Assembly: GCA_903919125.1 (NCBI GenBank)
Contig: CAIXGS010000074.1
Span: 1 to 39,001 of the forward strand
Source: an uncultured Spartobacteria bacterium
Lineage (GTDB): Bacteria; Verrucomicrobiota; Verrucomicrobiia; Chthoniobacterales; Chthoniobacteraceae
DNA: 39,001 nucleotides
Direction: 5' to 3'
Positions 24,170 through 33,125 of the stretch are shown in pieces; position 1 is the first letter of the stretch; each line of letters opens with the position of its first letter. The position numbers were made by a program, and so were the translations under genes. The notes beneath the pieces were generated by a model. That model did no database searches. It had not been told where the DNA came from and was given only the letters and a program-made list of their open reading frames with translations.

Positions 24170-24230
24170 GATGGCGCGCGTGGTTCTGTTAAGTAAGTTG
24201 TTGAATCCTACCAGTATCCATTTCTCCCCA

Positions 24231-25898
24231 GTGAGTATTAACCAAGAGTTTATTCTCGAAATCTTGTTAGAAAGTGGACTTGTGTCCAAGGCGCAGTTGG
24301 ATGTAGCGCGTGGTGGCGGTCACGGTTCCGGGTTGATTGAACATCTCGTTCAAGCTGGGATTTTGACGGAAGAAGATTATATGCGGGCGCTAGCGGCGCA
24401 CGCCTCTATGGAATTTGTCGATGTCCTTGCTTTGGACGTCAAAGCGGACGTTTTGGATGAGTTGCCCAAAGAGCTTGCTGAGCGCTTTAAGGTGGTGCCT
24501 GTCGCAAGAACTGAGGGCGGGTTGGTGGTTGCGGTCTCCAACCCGTTGGATTTTGACACCTTCGACAGCCTGTCTCACTTATTGGGAGTTACCCCTGAAT
24601 TTGTTTGTGGCGCACCCGGCGCCGTACGTGAGGCTCTCTTTAAGTGGTACGGGATCGGCACGGACCCCTCCAAGCCGCCGAGCTCCAATGTGTATGAGGA
24701 AAAGGCCAGCGAAACGGATGCGGGCGACGCTCCGATCATTCGGATGGTGACGTCTCTGCTGATGGAAGCTTACACCATGCGGGCCAGTGACATTCATCTG
24801 GAGCCGATGGAGAAGGTGTTTCGCGTGAGGTTTCGCGTGGATGGAGTTTTGCAGGAAATGCAAAGCCCGCCGAAGCGGTTGCAGGCGGCGATCATTTCGC
24901 GTCTGAAAATCATGTCTGGGACTATGTCGATTGCCGAAAAGCGACTCCCCCAAGACGGTCGCATTCAGGTCACCGTTGGGAATCGGCAGGTCGACTTGCG
25001 CGTTTCCACGGTACCCACGACACATGGCGAGAGTGTCGTGATGCGTATTTTGGATAAGTCCGCACTCCAGCTTGGCTTGCCCCAGTTGGGCTTTCTCTCT
25101 GATGACCAAGCGATTTTTGAAAAGCTCATTGGGTTCCCTGATGGCATCTTGCTTGTCACCGGCCCGACTGGCTCCGGCAAAACGACTACTCTTTACGCCT
25201 GCCTGAACTACATCAACAGGCCCGACAAAAAGCTCATCACGGTGGAGGATCCCGTTGAGTACCAGATGGCTGGGATTAATCAGGTCCAAGTGAATACGGA
25301 AATCGGCATGACGTTTCCCGCTGCGCTGCGTTCTATGCTCCGACAGGCGCCGAACATTATCATGGTGGGAGAAATTCGCGACGCGGACACTGCCAACATT
25401 GCCATCAACGCCTCGCTCACCGGACATCTCGTGTTTTCAACCTTGCACACGAACGACGCGCCGGGTGCGGTTGCCCGTTTGGTGGACATCGGGGTTCAAC
25501 CCTTCTTGGTTTCCTCGGCGGTGCGCGCCGTGGTGGCGCAGCGGTTGGTCCGACGTATTTGTGTAAAGTGCAAAGCTCCCGCGGAACTGCTGCCTTCGGA
25601 CATGCGCGCTTTAGGAATCGATGCGCTCCAGATTTCCAGCGCCTCTGTTTCCCGAGGAGCGGGTTGCGAGAATTGCCGTAATGGCGGCTACAAAGGGCGC
25701 GCCGGCATCTTCGAGTTTTTTGTCGTTGATGATGAGGTTCGCCGCATGATCAACGAGCGTTACACCACGACTCAACTGCGCAAACGAGCCAGGGAAATGG
25801 GGATGCGCACCTTGCGGGAAGACGGAATACGCAAGGTGCTTTCAGGGATGACGACAGCCGATGAAGTCATCAGCGCCACAATGGGAGACAAAGAGTAG
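24231..25898 (+). CDS. GspE/PilB-type secretion ATPase (first copy)
   Basis: I used the GTG at 24231 because the protein then begins VSINQEFILEILLESGL, aligned with MNHSFILESLAEQGL of the next gene; an upstream ATG (24171) abuts the terminator. The product is 555 residues: an N-terminal GspE-N domain (about 1-140), then the ATPase domain with Walker A GPTGSGKTT (about 311-319), Asp box, Walker B IIMVGEIRD and HLVFSTLHTND. A four-cysteine zinc site is formed by CVKC and CENC near the C-terminus. It should power pilus or pseudopilus assembly at the inner membrane. The next gene encodes a paralogue, and GspF and GspG follow. Confidence 0.9.
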   Translation: MSINQEFILEILLESGLVSKAQLDVARGGGHGSGLIEHLVQAGILTEEDYMRALAAHASMEFVDVLALDVKADVLDELPKELAERFKVVPVARTEGGLVVAVSNPLDFDTFDSLSHLLGVTPEFVCGAPGAVREALFKWYGIGTDPSKPPSSNVYEEKASETDAGDAPIIRMVTSLLMEAYTMRASDIHLEPMEKVFRVRFRVDGVLQEMQSPPKRLQAAIISRLKIMSGTMSIAEKRLPQDGRIQVTVGNRQVDLRVSTVPTTHGESVVMRILDKSALQLGLPQLGFLSDDQAIFEKLIGFPDGILLVTGPTGSGKTTTLYACLNYINRPDKKLITVEDPVEYQMAGINQVQVNTEIGMTFPAALRSMLRQAPNIIMVGEIRDADTANIAINASLTGHLVFSTLHTNDAPGAVARLVDIGVQPFLVSSAVRAVVAQRLVRRICVKCKAPAELLPSDMRALGIDALQISSASVSRGAGCENCRNGGYKGRAGIFEFFVVDDEVRRMINERYTTTQLRKRAREMGMRTLREDGIRKVLSGMTTADEVISATMGDKE

Positions 25899-25960
25899 CC
25901 AAACGTACGGATGTTCGTGAAGCCTCAGACACCCCTCCAAACGAACCCTTTTTAGCCCCC

Positions 25961-27616
25961 ATGAACCACTCTTTCATACTCGAATCACTGGCCGAACAGG
26001 GGCTCATCTCCGAGGACGCCGTTGGAGAAGTCGCCTTTGAAATCTCTCAAACGGGCCTCTCTTTGGCCAAAGTGCTCCAGAAACAGAACCTCATGACTGA
26101 GGACCAGTTTCACCTCACCATCGCTCAGATGATTGGGACCGAAGCTGTGAGTCTCAATGGATTCGTGCCGCCGCAAGAACTGCTGGATATGCTGCCTGTG
26201 GGTTTGGCTCAGTTACATAGGGCGGTTCCGGTGGGTTGGGACGGTAATTCGTTACAAGTGGCGCTGGACGATCCATTTCACCATCAATCGGTGGAAGATC
26301 TGCGCTTTGCCTTGGGGTTTGATGTGCATCTGGTGATTGCGCCTGTGGATGAAGTCGCTGAATTGCTGCGAAATCATTACAGCCGTGGCGCCGACGAACT
26401 TAAGGCGGTCCTGTCCCAAATGGACGGCGGTGACATGGGCAGTGAAACTGAGGTCCTCAACGATGCGCCCATCATCAAGTACGTCGACTTGGTGATGCAA
26501 CAGGCCATCGTCGACCGTGCTTCGGACATTCATTTCGAACCCTTCGAACACGACTTTAAGATTCGCTACCGTGTGGACGGCGCCTTGTATGAAATGGCAC
26601 CGCCTCCCCGCCACCTGGCTTCTACCATTATTTCTCGAGTGAAAGTGATGGCGAATTTGAATATCGCGGAACGTCGTCTTCCCCAAGACGGCCGCATTCA
26701 GCGTGAGGTAAACGGGCGTTCGGTGGATATGCGTGTTTCGACGCTTCCCACGCAGTTCGGTGAGAGTGTGGTGCTGCGTGTGTTGGATCGTTCTAGCGTG
26801 AATTTAAGTCTGGAAGCGCTTGGACTGCCGCAGCCTATTTACAATTACCTCATGCGGACGGTCGAATTGCCTAACGGCATCTTTATCGTGACTGGTCCGA
26901 CTGGATCCGGTAAAACGACTACGCTTTATGCCTGTTTGGAGAAAATTAATACCATCGACGCCAAGGTATTAACCGCGGAGGATCCTGTGGAGTTTGATAT
27001 CGATGGCATCATTCAGGTCCCAATTAATGAGGGCATGGGCTTGACGTTTGCGAGAGTGCTCCGTGCGTTCTTGCGACAGGATCCCGATCGTATCATGGTT
27101 GGGGAAACCCGCGATGTGGAGACGGCTCAGATTGCGATTCAGGCCTCGCTCACCGGTCACTTGGTGCTCACCACACTGCACACCAATGATGCTCCCGGGG
27201 CGGTGACTCGCCTTATCGATATGGGCGTGGAACCTTTCATGATCTCAGCCGCTCTGGAAGGGGTGCTGGGACAACGCCTGATTCGAAAAGTTTGCACTCA
27301 CTGCCGGACGGCGTATGAGCCAACCGAGGCGGTACTATCCCAACTGGGACTTTCTCCCCATGAGATAGGCGACAAACAATTTTACTACGGCGCGGGCTGC
27401 GTGCATTGTAACAGCACTGGTTATCGGGGGCGGAAAGGTATTTACGAATTGCTCGATGTGACCGAACCGATCAGGGAGTTGATCAATCAGCGGGCTCCTA
27501 GCTTGGTGTTGAAGCAAAAAGCCATCGAGCTTGGAATGACCACACTTCGCGATGACGGTCTGCGCCTCATTTATGATGGAGAGACTTCCATTGAAGAGAT
27601 TTTAAAGTACACTTAG
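25961..27616 (+). CDS. GspE/PilB-type secretion ATPase (second copy)
   Basis: This 551-residue paralogue of the preceding protein has the same layout: GspE-N domain (1-145), DIHFEP Asp-box region, Walker A GPTGSGKTT (about 312-320), Walker B RIMVGETRD, HLVLTTLHTND and zinc site CTHC with CVHC. The Walker B block has GETRD where the first copy and most GspE proteins have GEIRD. It starts at an ATG 62 bases after the first copy with no clear ribosome-binding site. Two adjacent extension-type ATPases may act together as a mixed or specialised motor, or serve two machines; the sequence cannot tell. Confidence 0.92.
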   Translation: MNHSFILESLAEQGLISEDAVGEVAFEISQTGLSLAKVLQKQNLMTEDQFHLTIAQMIGTEAVSLNGFVPPQELLDMLPVGLAQLHRAVPVGWDGNSLQVALDDPFHHQSVEDLRFALGFDVHLVIAPVDEVAELLRNHYSRGADELKAVLSQMDGGDMGSETEVLNDAPIIKYVDLVMQQAIVDRASDIHFEPFEHDFKIRYRVDGALYEMAPPPRHLASTIISRVKVMANLNIAERRLPQDGRIQREVNGRSVDMRVSTLPTQFGESVVLRVLDRSSVNLSLEALGLPQPIYNYLMRTVELPNGIFIVTGPTGSGKTTTLYACLEKINTIDAKVLTAEDPVEFDIDGIIQVPINEGMGLTFARVLRAFLRQDPDRIMVGETRDVETAQIAIQASLTGHLVLTTLHTNDAPGAVTRLIDMGVEPFMISAALEGVLGQRLIRKVCTHCRTAYEPTEAVLSQLGLSPHEIGDKQFYYGAGCVHCNSTGYRGRKGIYELLDVTEPIRELINQRAPSLVLKQKAIELGMTTLRDDGLRLIYDGETSIEEILKYT

Positions 27617-27649
27617 GTTCGCTTAGCCAAAACTACCTCCCCGGAATAT

Positions 27650-28981
27650 ATGCCAAAGTTTGATTATGTAGCGTTGGACGCGCGCGGTCAGGAGTCTCGC
27701 GGCACGGTGGAGGCCTCTTCCACCAATGATGCGGTCGCTGGGTTGCGTAAGTCGGGTCTTTTTCCCACGAGCGTCACCGATGCAGGCAAGGGCGGGGGAG
27801 TCGCGGTGGCCGTTGCTGTGGCGAAGAAAGCGGGCCCTAGCTCGGGTGGCGTTGCGGTTGCAGTTGCCCAGAAAGGGAAGGCAAAATCTAAAGGGAGCAG
27901 CAAGTTCTTTGAAAAGACGACGGTGGAGTCTGCAATTTTGATGATTTTCACGCGTCAATTGGCGACACTCATCGATGCTGGCCTCCCGCTTTTGAGGGGC
28001 CTAGATGTGCTCGGAAAGCAGGAGAAAGATCCCGTTCTTAAAAAGATTATTACTTCCATTTCTGAAGCGGTTCAGAGCGGAAGTACTTTCTCGGAGTCGC
28101 TTACTTCGCATCCAAAAGTCTTTAACCGTTTGTATGTTAACATGGTTAAAGCGGGGGAACTGGGTGGGGTTCTGGATGTCGTTCTCAATCGACTGGCTGA
28201 GTTTCAAGAAAAGGCTCAGAAGCTGCGCAATAAAGTGAAGTCTGCCATGACGTATCCGGTGATCGTGTTGGCGATTGCCATGATCATCCTGGTTTTCTTG
28301 CTGGCGTTCATTGTACCAAAATTCGAACAGATTTTTAAAGATCTGCTTGGGAATAAACCCTTACCCGATCTAACCCGCATCATCATGGGGCTCAGTGGAA
28401 ACATTGTGGCGAACTGGTACATCGTTCTTGCTGCCGTGATCGCTTTGGTCGTGGGATGGAAGATGTTCAGTAGTTCCTCCAAGGGACAGATCACTCTGGA
28501 TAAGCTGGCGTTGTCATTGCCGCTCTTTGGTGATTTGACTCGCAAAAGCTCTATCTCCCGCTTTAGCAGAACTTTGGGAACGTTGGTGACCAGTGGGGTA
28601 CCCATCCTGCAGGCGCTTATTATTACTCGCGAGACCGCCGGCAACTCTGTAATCGCGGACGCCGTCACCAAAGTTCACGACGCGGTGAAGGAGGGGGAAT
28701 CCATTGTGACGCCCTTGGAGGCTAGCGGCGTGTTTCCTCCGATCGTTATTTCCATGGTGGATGTCGGTGAGGAGACCGGTCAATTGCCGGACATGTTGCT
28801 CAAAGTCGCTGATGTTTATGATGATGAAGTCGACACGACCGTTGATGCGCTTACTTCCCTTCTGGAGCCCTTGATGATTGTTTTTCTCGCCGTGATCGTC
28901 GGTACCATCGTGATTGCGCTGTTCCTACCTATGGTGGATCTGCTCAAAAACATGAGTGCTCCCGGCGGCGCCGGCGGTTAG
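27650..28981 (+). CDS. GspF/PilC-type inner-membrane assembly protein
   Basis: The 443-residue protein begins with the MPKFDYVALDARGQ strand typical of the GspF N-terminus. It then has a low-complexity linker with two GGVAVAVA blocks (about 49-75) and two T2SSF domains (about 105-230 and 305-430). Membrane segments lie near 205-225, 255-275 and 410-430. GspF/PilC is the platform protein that links the cytoplasmic ATPase to pseudopilin polymerisation. It starts at an ATG 33 bases after the second ATPase. The valine-alanine linker is unusual for the family. Confidence 0.92.
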   Translation: MPKFDYVALDARGQESRGTVEASSTNDAVAGLRKSGLFPTSVTDAGKGGGVAVAVAVAKKAGPSSGGVAVAVAQKGKAKSKGSSKFFEKTTVESAILMIFTRQLATLIDAGLPLLRGLDVLGKQEKDPVLKKIITSISEAVQSGSTFSESLTSHPKVFNRLYVNMVKAGELGGVLDVVLNRLAEFQEKAQKLRNKVKSAMTYPVIVLAIAMIILVFLLAFIVPKFEQIFKDLLGNKPLPDLTRIIMGLSGNIVANWYIVLAAVIALVVGWKMFSSSSKGQITLDKLALSLPLFGDLTRKSSISRFSRTLGTLVTSGVPILQALIITRETAGNSVIADAVTKVHDAVKEGESIVTPLEASGVFPPIVISMVDVGEETGQLPDMLLKVADVYDDEVDTTVDALTSLLEPLMIVFLAVIVGTIVIALFLPMVDLLKNMSAPGGAGG

Positions 28982-29036
28982 TCCCGTTCTCCCTGCCGAA
29001 TCACGCCGGTCGATTTTTCTAAAACCGAACACCCCC

Positions 29037-29651
29037 ATGCGCACTCTCTCACTCGAGCGTAGAACCGCTTTCACTCTCATTGAGTTGATGGTGGTAATTA
29101 GTATTTTGGGCATTCTAATGTCGATGATCTTGGGCATTCAGCGTTATGCTCAAACGAAGTCCAACCGCAGTCGTGCTGAGGCTGAAATAGCCGCTTTCAG
29201 TGCTGCGGCTGAGGCGTATAAAGCGGATAATGGCAGCTTTCCGCGCTCGACGGAAACCGACGCTCTGAGTGGCATCAACGACTCCGCCCCGTCGGATCCC
29301 GGTCAGGACTACAAAGACTCGAATCTCGCTTTATATAAAATGCTTACGGGGGATGCTGATTTGAATGGTCGCCCCGATTCGACGGAAGGGATAAAGGGTG
29401 CTACGCCGCTTTACCTGACTTTCAAGGCGGCTCAATTATCTTGGTCGGGTGGTGCCAGTGGGAGTGGGACCGTGCTTTTCGCGAGGGATCCTTGGGGCAA
29501 GGCGTATCCCTATGGTTATTCGACAAAACGGAACGCTGCCTTGGAAAAAAACGGTGCTGACGATCCCACAGCAGGACACAATATCACTTTCGACGTCTGG
29601 TGTATTGCGGATACGCCGAGCCGCCCCGCCGCTTGGATAACCAACTGGTAA
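29037..29651 (+). CDS. GspG-like pseudopilin (type II secretion/type IV pilin-like)
   Basis: The ATG at 29037 gives 204 residues with a class III signal: a short leader ending RRTA and the mature start FTLIELMVVISILGILMSMI with Glu at +5. The residue before cleavage is alanine instead of the usual glycine. The body resembles the major pseudopilin, with ADNGSFPRS and DPWGKAYPYGYS (the family's DPWG block). The frame continues upstream into gspF (to 28956) but the leader fixes the start. Together with the two ATPases and GspF it forms a minimal assembly set; GspD, C, L and M-type genes and a prepilin peptidase are not in the window. Confidence 0.9.
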   Translation: MRTLSLERRTAFTLIELMVVISILGILMSMILGIQRYAQTKSNRSRAEAEIAAFSAAAEAYKADNGSFPRSTETDALSGINDSAPSDPGQDYKDSNLALYKMLTGDADLNGRPDSTEGIKGATPLYLTFKAAQLSWSGGASGSGTVLFARDPWGKAYPYGYSTKRNAALEKNGADDPTAGHNITFDVWCIADTPSRPAAWITNW

Positions 29652-29708
29652 CACTGTGTTAATCGCTGGCGCTTCCGGGGTTCTGTACAAATCAAACGCC
29701 TCGTTAAA

Positions 29709-30104
29709 ATGAGTCCAACAACGCCCGATCCATTGGATGGTGTAAACGCCACGAGACCAAAAGTACGCATCGCTCAACTCGATGAACTGGCGCCCGTGGC
29801 CTGCCCCTGTGGTCAATCTAGAAGGGCGTTTGCTGATCCGGACAATACGTTGGCGACAGTGCATCTCACTGACATCTCGAAAGACAGTCGTGCGCATTAT
29901 CACAAGCGCATGACCGAGATATATATTGTGCTCGAAGGCGAGGGCGTTCTCGAGGCGGATGGCCAGGTCTTTGCGCTCAAACCGCTGACCACGGTGATGA
30001 TCCCGCCGGGTTGCATCCATCGCGCGGTGGGCAATCTTCGGATTATCAATGTGCCGATGCCCCCGTTTGATCCGGCGGATGAGTTTGAGGTCAGCGTGAA
30101 TTGA
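29709..30104 (+). CDS. Small cupin-domain protein
   Basis: The 131-residue protein is a single cupin_2 barrel. The metal-binding residues are His63, His65 and Glu70 in AHYHKRMTE and His104 in PPGCIHRA, and IYIVLEGEGVLEADG is the characteristic core strand pair. Its substrate is unknown; such proteins act as dioxygenases, isomerases or sugar-binding proteins. It is preceded by a 57-base spacer and followed in the same direction by the PolX-type gene, with no clear functional link. Confidence 0.8.
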   Translation: MSPTTPDPLDGVNATRPKVRIAQLDELAPVACPCGQSRRAFADPDNTLATVHLTDISKDSRAHYHKRMTEIYIVLEGEGVLEADGQVFALKPLTTVMIPPGCIHRAVGNLRIINVPMPPFDPADEFEVSVN

Positions 30105-30185
30105 CGGGTTCACTTTGGCGGTTAGGGCGTGGGTCGGGATTGCGTTTCCCTGCGGCAAAGGGGATGCTTAATTTCACGCCATAGT

Positions 30186-31949
30186 ATGTTGAAAAAATCC
30201 AAGGACGACGTCGTTGAACTGCTGGAATCCATAGCTCGCCTACTGGAGCTTAAAGGAGAAAATGTCTTTAAGATAAGGGCTTATACAAACACGGCACGCT
30301 CTCTTGAAACTTTCAGCGGAGACTTCGCTGCTTTGGTTCTCGAAAAGCGTCTTGGTGAAATCGGTGGGATTGGCACGGCGCTGGAAGACAAAATTACGGA
30401 GTTCGCGACCACTGGAGACCTGCCGTATTTCAACAAGCTGAAGGCAGAGTTTCCTGAGACGCTTTTTGATCTTTTCGAACTTCAGGGACTCGGCCCAAAG
30501 AAAATTAAGGTGCTTTGGGAAACTCTTAATATCACAACTGTGGAGGCGTTGGAGGCGGCGTGTAACTATGGCCGCGTTGCCGACTTGAAGGGGTTTGGTG
30601 CAAAAACTGCCGCGAACATTCTCACCTCAATTCACGCGCGCAATCAGTATGCTGGGGCGTTTCGTTTTGGGGATATTGCCGCGGGTGCGGAAGTCATGTT
30701 GGAGCAGATTAAGGAGTTGGAGCCGGTGCTGCAGGCGTCGCTGGCCGGCTCTTATCGCCGACGTAAAGAGATCGTACGTGATCTCGATTTTCTGGTCTCG
30801 ACGCGAGAGCCCGCCGTGGTGTCGGATTTTTTTGTAAGCCATTCGCTTGTGGAAACAGTTCTGGCTCATGGAGCTACGAAATCGAGTGTGCGCCTCAAAA
30901 ATGGGATTCAGGCGGATTTGCGTGTCGTTACCCCGGAGCAGTATCCCAGTGCATTGAATTATTTTACGGGCTCCAAAGAACACAATATCGCGCTGCGCAG
31001 TAGAGCGTTGAGTCGGGGTTGGACTCTGAATGAGTACAGGCTCGGTCCGGACGAAAAGGCCAAGAACACACCGGATCCCATTCCTCCAATTCATTGCGAG
31101 GCAGATCTCTATCGTGCCCTTGGGTTGGACTACATTGAGCCAGAGTTGCGTGAGGATCGTGGCGAAATTGCGGCGGCAGCGGAGCATCGTCTTCCCAATC
31201 TATTGAAGCTGGAGAACTTACGGGGAACTTTCCATAATCATACGACTTCAAGTGACGGTAAGAACACACTCGAAGAGATGGCGGCGGCTGCGCAGGAACT
31301 TGGTTTGCAGTATCTTGGAATATCGGATCACTCTGTTTCGTCTTTCCAAGCGCACGGCTTAGATGCGGCCCGATTGCTCGCTCAAGGGGCCCGGATCAAG
31401 GAGTTGAATGAGGAATATGCACCGGATTTTCGTCTCTTCGCAGGCGTGGAATGCGACATCCACAAAGACGGTACTTTGGACTATCCCGACGAGATTCTTT
31501 CCCAACTGGACTACGTTGTGGCGTCGGTGCACTCGTCTTTTAACCAGTCGCAAGCCGAGATGACCGCCCGCATCATTCGTGCGATCTCCAATCCGTATGT
31601 GACGATGCTCGGGCATCTTACGGGGCGGCTCTTGTTAGGACGGGATTCTTACGCGCTGGACATTCCCGCCGTGATTGATGCTGCCGCCTCCACAAATACT
31701 GTTATCGAGCTTAATTCCAACCCACGCCGTATGGAACTGGATTGGCGCTGGTGGCCGTTGGCAAAAGAAAAGGGTGTAAAATGTTCGATCAACCCGGACG
31801 CCCACGGAATCGCCCAGTTACAATATTTGTGGTGCGGCGTAGGCATCGCCCGCAAAGGTTGGCTGACTGCGGATGATGTGATTAACACACTGCCATTAGG
31901 GAAAATAGAAAAGGCTCTTGCCAAAAAGCTTCCTCCATCCCCGCACTGA
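30186..31949 (+). CDS. PolX-type DNA polymerase with PHP domain
   Basis: The ATG at 30186 gives 587 residues. An N-terminal helix-hairpin-helix region (about 1-150, with GIGTALEDKI, LQGLGPKKI and LKGFGAKTA) precedes the nucleotidyltransferase core AGSYRRRKEIVRDLDFLV with metal aspartates 199 and 201 and the third near 244 (IQADLRVV). A C-terminal PHP domain (about 345-587) starts with FHNHTTSSDG (His350, His352) and GISDHS. In bacterial PolX the PHP domain gives 3'-5' exonuclease and AP-endonuclease activity and the polymerase fills short gaps in base-excision repair. An upstream start at 30129 lies in the cupin spacer and lacks support. Confidence 0.93.
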   Translation: MLKKSKDDVVELLESIARLLELKGENVFKIRAYTNTARSLETFSGDFAALVLEKRLGEIGGIGTALEDKITEFATTGDLPYFNKLKAEFPETLFDLFELQGLGPKKIKVLWETLNITTVEALEAACNYGRVADLKGFGAKTAANILTSIHARNQYAGAFRFGDIAAGAEVMLEQIKELEPVLQASLAGSYRRRKEIVRDLDFLVSTREPAVVSDFFVSHSLVETVLAHGATKSSVRLKNGIQADLRVVTPEQYPSALNYFTGSKEHNIALRSRALSRGWTLNEYRLGPDEKAKNTPDPIPPIHCEADLYRALGLDYIEPELREDRGEIAAAAEHRLPNLLKLENLRGTFHNHTTSSDGKNTLEEMAAAAQELGLQYLGISDHSVSSFQAHGLDAARLLAQGARIKELNEEYAPDFRLFAGVECDIHKDGTLDYPDEILSQLDYVVASVHSSFNQSQAEMTARIIRAISNPYVTMLGHLTGRLLLGRDSYALDIPAVIDAAASTNTVIELNSNPRRMELDWRWWPLAKEKGVKCSINPDAHGIAQLQYLWCGVGIARKGWLTADDVINTLPLGKIEKALAKKLPPSPH

Positions 31950-32041
31950 GCATGAGGCGTACGAGACGCCTCGTTGGCGGGGGGCTTTTCTGGATCGCGA
32001 AGTGCGATTTGGCCGCTTGCGATTCAGCGGCGCTCCAGCTC
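31950..32041. other. Convergent intergenic region with two hairpins
   Basis: The PolX (plus) and PurM (minus) genes converge here. GAGGCGT (31954-31960) pairs with ACGCCTC (31966-31972), and GCCGCT (32012-32017) with AGCGGC (32026-32031). Neither stem is followed by a clean T tract, so a bidirectional terminator is plausible but not proven. Confidence 0.4.
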
Positions 32042-33118
32042 CTACAGCCCTGCCAAGCGGGTCACGCCCGTTCCCGCTTCGATTTTTCCAATTATCTTGC
32101 CCTTGAGCGCGGCTCCGACCTGAGGCGCGTCCTTCGCCCGCACAACGACTGCCATTCCGACGCCCATATTGAAAACTTGGTACATCTCGGTGGCATCGAC
32201 ATTCCCTCCTTGTTGAATCAGGCGGAATACGGGCGGCACCTTCCAGGCTGTGGTGTCGATGTGCGCGTCACAGTTCGAGGGTAAAATGCGAGGTAAATTG
32301 TCGATCAGCCCGCCCCCAGTGATGTGGGCAAGCCCCTTGAGCAGGCCTTTAGGCAAGGCGGCCAGCGACGGTTGGTAGTTCTTGTGAACTCGCAGCAATT
32401 CTTCGCCCAAAGTTTTCGTGAAACCAGCCGGTTTCGCGTCCAACCCCAGCTTCAACTTCTCGAGCAAAACCTTCCTCGCGAGCGAATAACCGTTGGTGTG
32501 CAGCCCGTTGGAGGGAAGCCCGATAACGACATCGCCCACTTTGATTTGAGAGCCATCCAACATTAACTTGCGATCCACCACTCCCACGATGGTTCCGGCA
32601 AGGTCGTACTCTCCGCGTTGATACATACCGGGCATCTGGGCCGTCTCTCCACCGATCAGAGCGCAACCGCCTTCTTTACAGGCCTTCGCAAAGCCTTTGA
32701 GAATCTGCTCGAATACAGCAGGTTCCAATCGCTCCGCGCCGATGTAATCGAGGAAAAACAGAGGCTTGGCGCCGATCACTGCAATGTCGTTGATGCAGTG
32801 ATTCACCAAGTCTTGCCCGACGGTTTCGTGCCGATCTGTGGCGAACGCAATTTTGAGTTTTGTGCCGACCCCGTCCACGCTGGAAACGAGCACGGGCTCT
32901 TTCATTCCATGGAAGTTGGGTTTGAAAAGGCCACCAAAGCCCCCGATTTTCCCCAAAACTTCCGGGCCATGCGTGCCTTTCACCATGCCGTGAATTCTGC
33001 TTTTGACCTTATTACCAAGGTCAACATCGACGCCAGCGGCGGCGTACGCTTTTTTGGGTTCGGCGGTTTTTGAGGACTTTTTGGAAGAGGAATTGCGTGA
33101 ATTGGCGGACCTGGACAT
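32042..33118 (-). CDS. purM: Phosphoribosylformylglycinamidine cyclo-ligase PurM
   Basis: The ATG at 33118 gives 358 residues. After a Ser/Lys-rich N-terminal extension of about 28 residues, the AIR synthetase core follows, with SSVDGVGTKLK, NDIAVIGAKPLFFLDY, GGETAQMPGMY and GLPSNGLHTNGYSLAR. PurM closes the imidazole ring of FGAM with ATP to form AIR, the fifth purine-pathway step. The frame extends upstream into purF (to 33313); the extension there is out of place and does not resemble PurM. It lies seven bases after the purF stop, so the pair forms an operon. Confidence 0.95.
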   Translation of the reverse strand: MSRSANSRNSSSKKSSKTAEPKKAYAAAGVDVDLGNKVKSRIHGMVKGTHGPEVLGKIGGFGGLFKPNFHGMKEPVLVSSVDGVGTKLKIAFATDRHETVGQDLVNHCINDIAVIGAKPLFFLDYIGAERLEPAVFEQILKGFAKACKEGGCALIGGETAQMPGMYQRGEYDLAGTIVGVVDRKLMLDGSQIKVGDVVIGLPSNGLHTNGYSLARKVLLEKLKLGLDAKPAGFTKTLGEELLRVHKNYQPSLAALPKGLLKGLAHITGGGLIDNLPRILPSNCDAHIDTTAWKVPPVFRLIQQGGNVDATEMYQVFNMGVGMAVVVRAKDAPQVGAALKGKIIGKIEAGTGVTRLAGL

Positions 33119-33125
33119 GGTGAAA

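Noticed and set aside
24579-25427. 282-codon minus-strand frame
   Set aside because: It is antisense to the clearly recognisable GspE-type gene.
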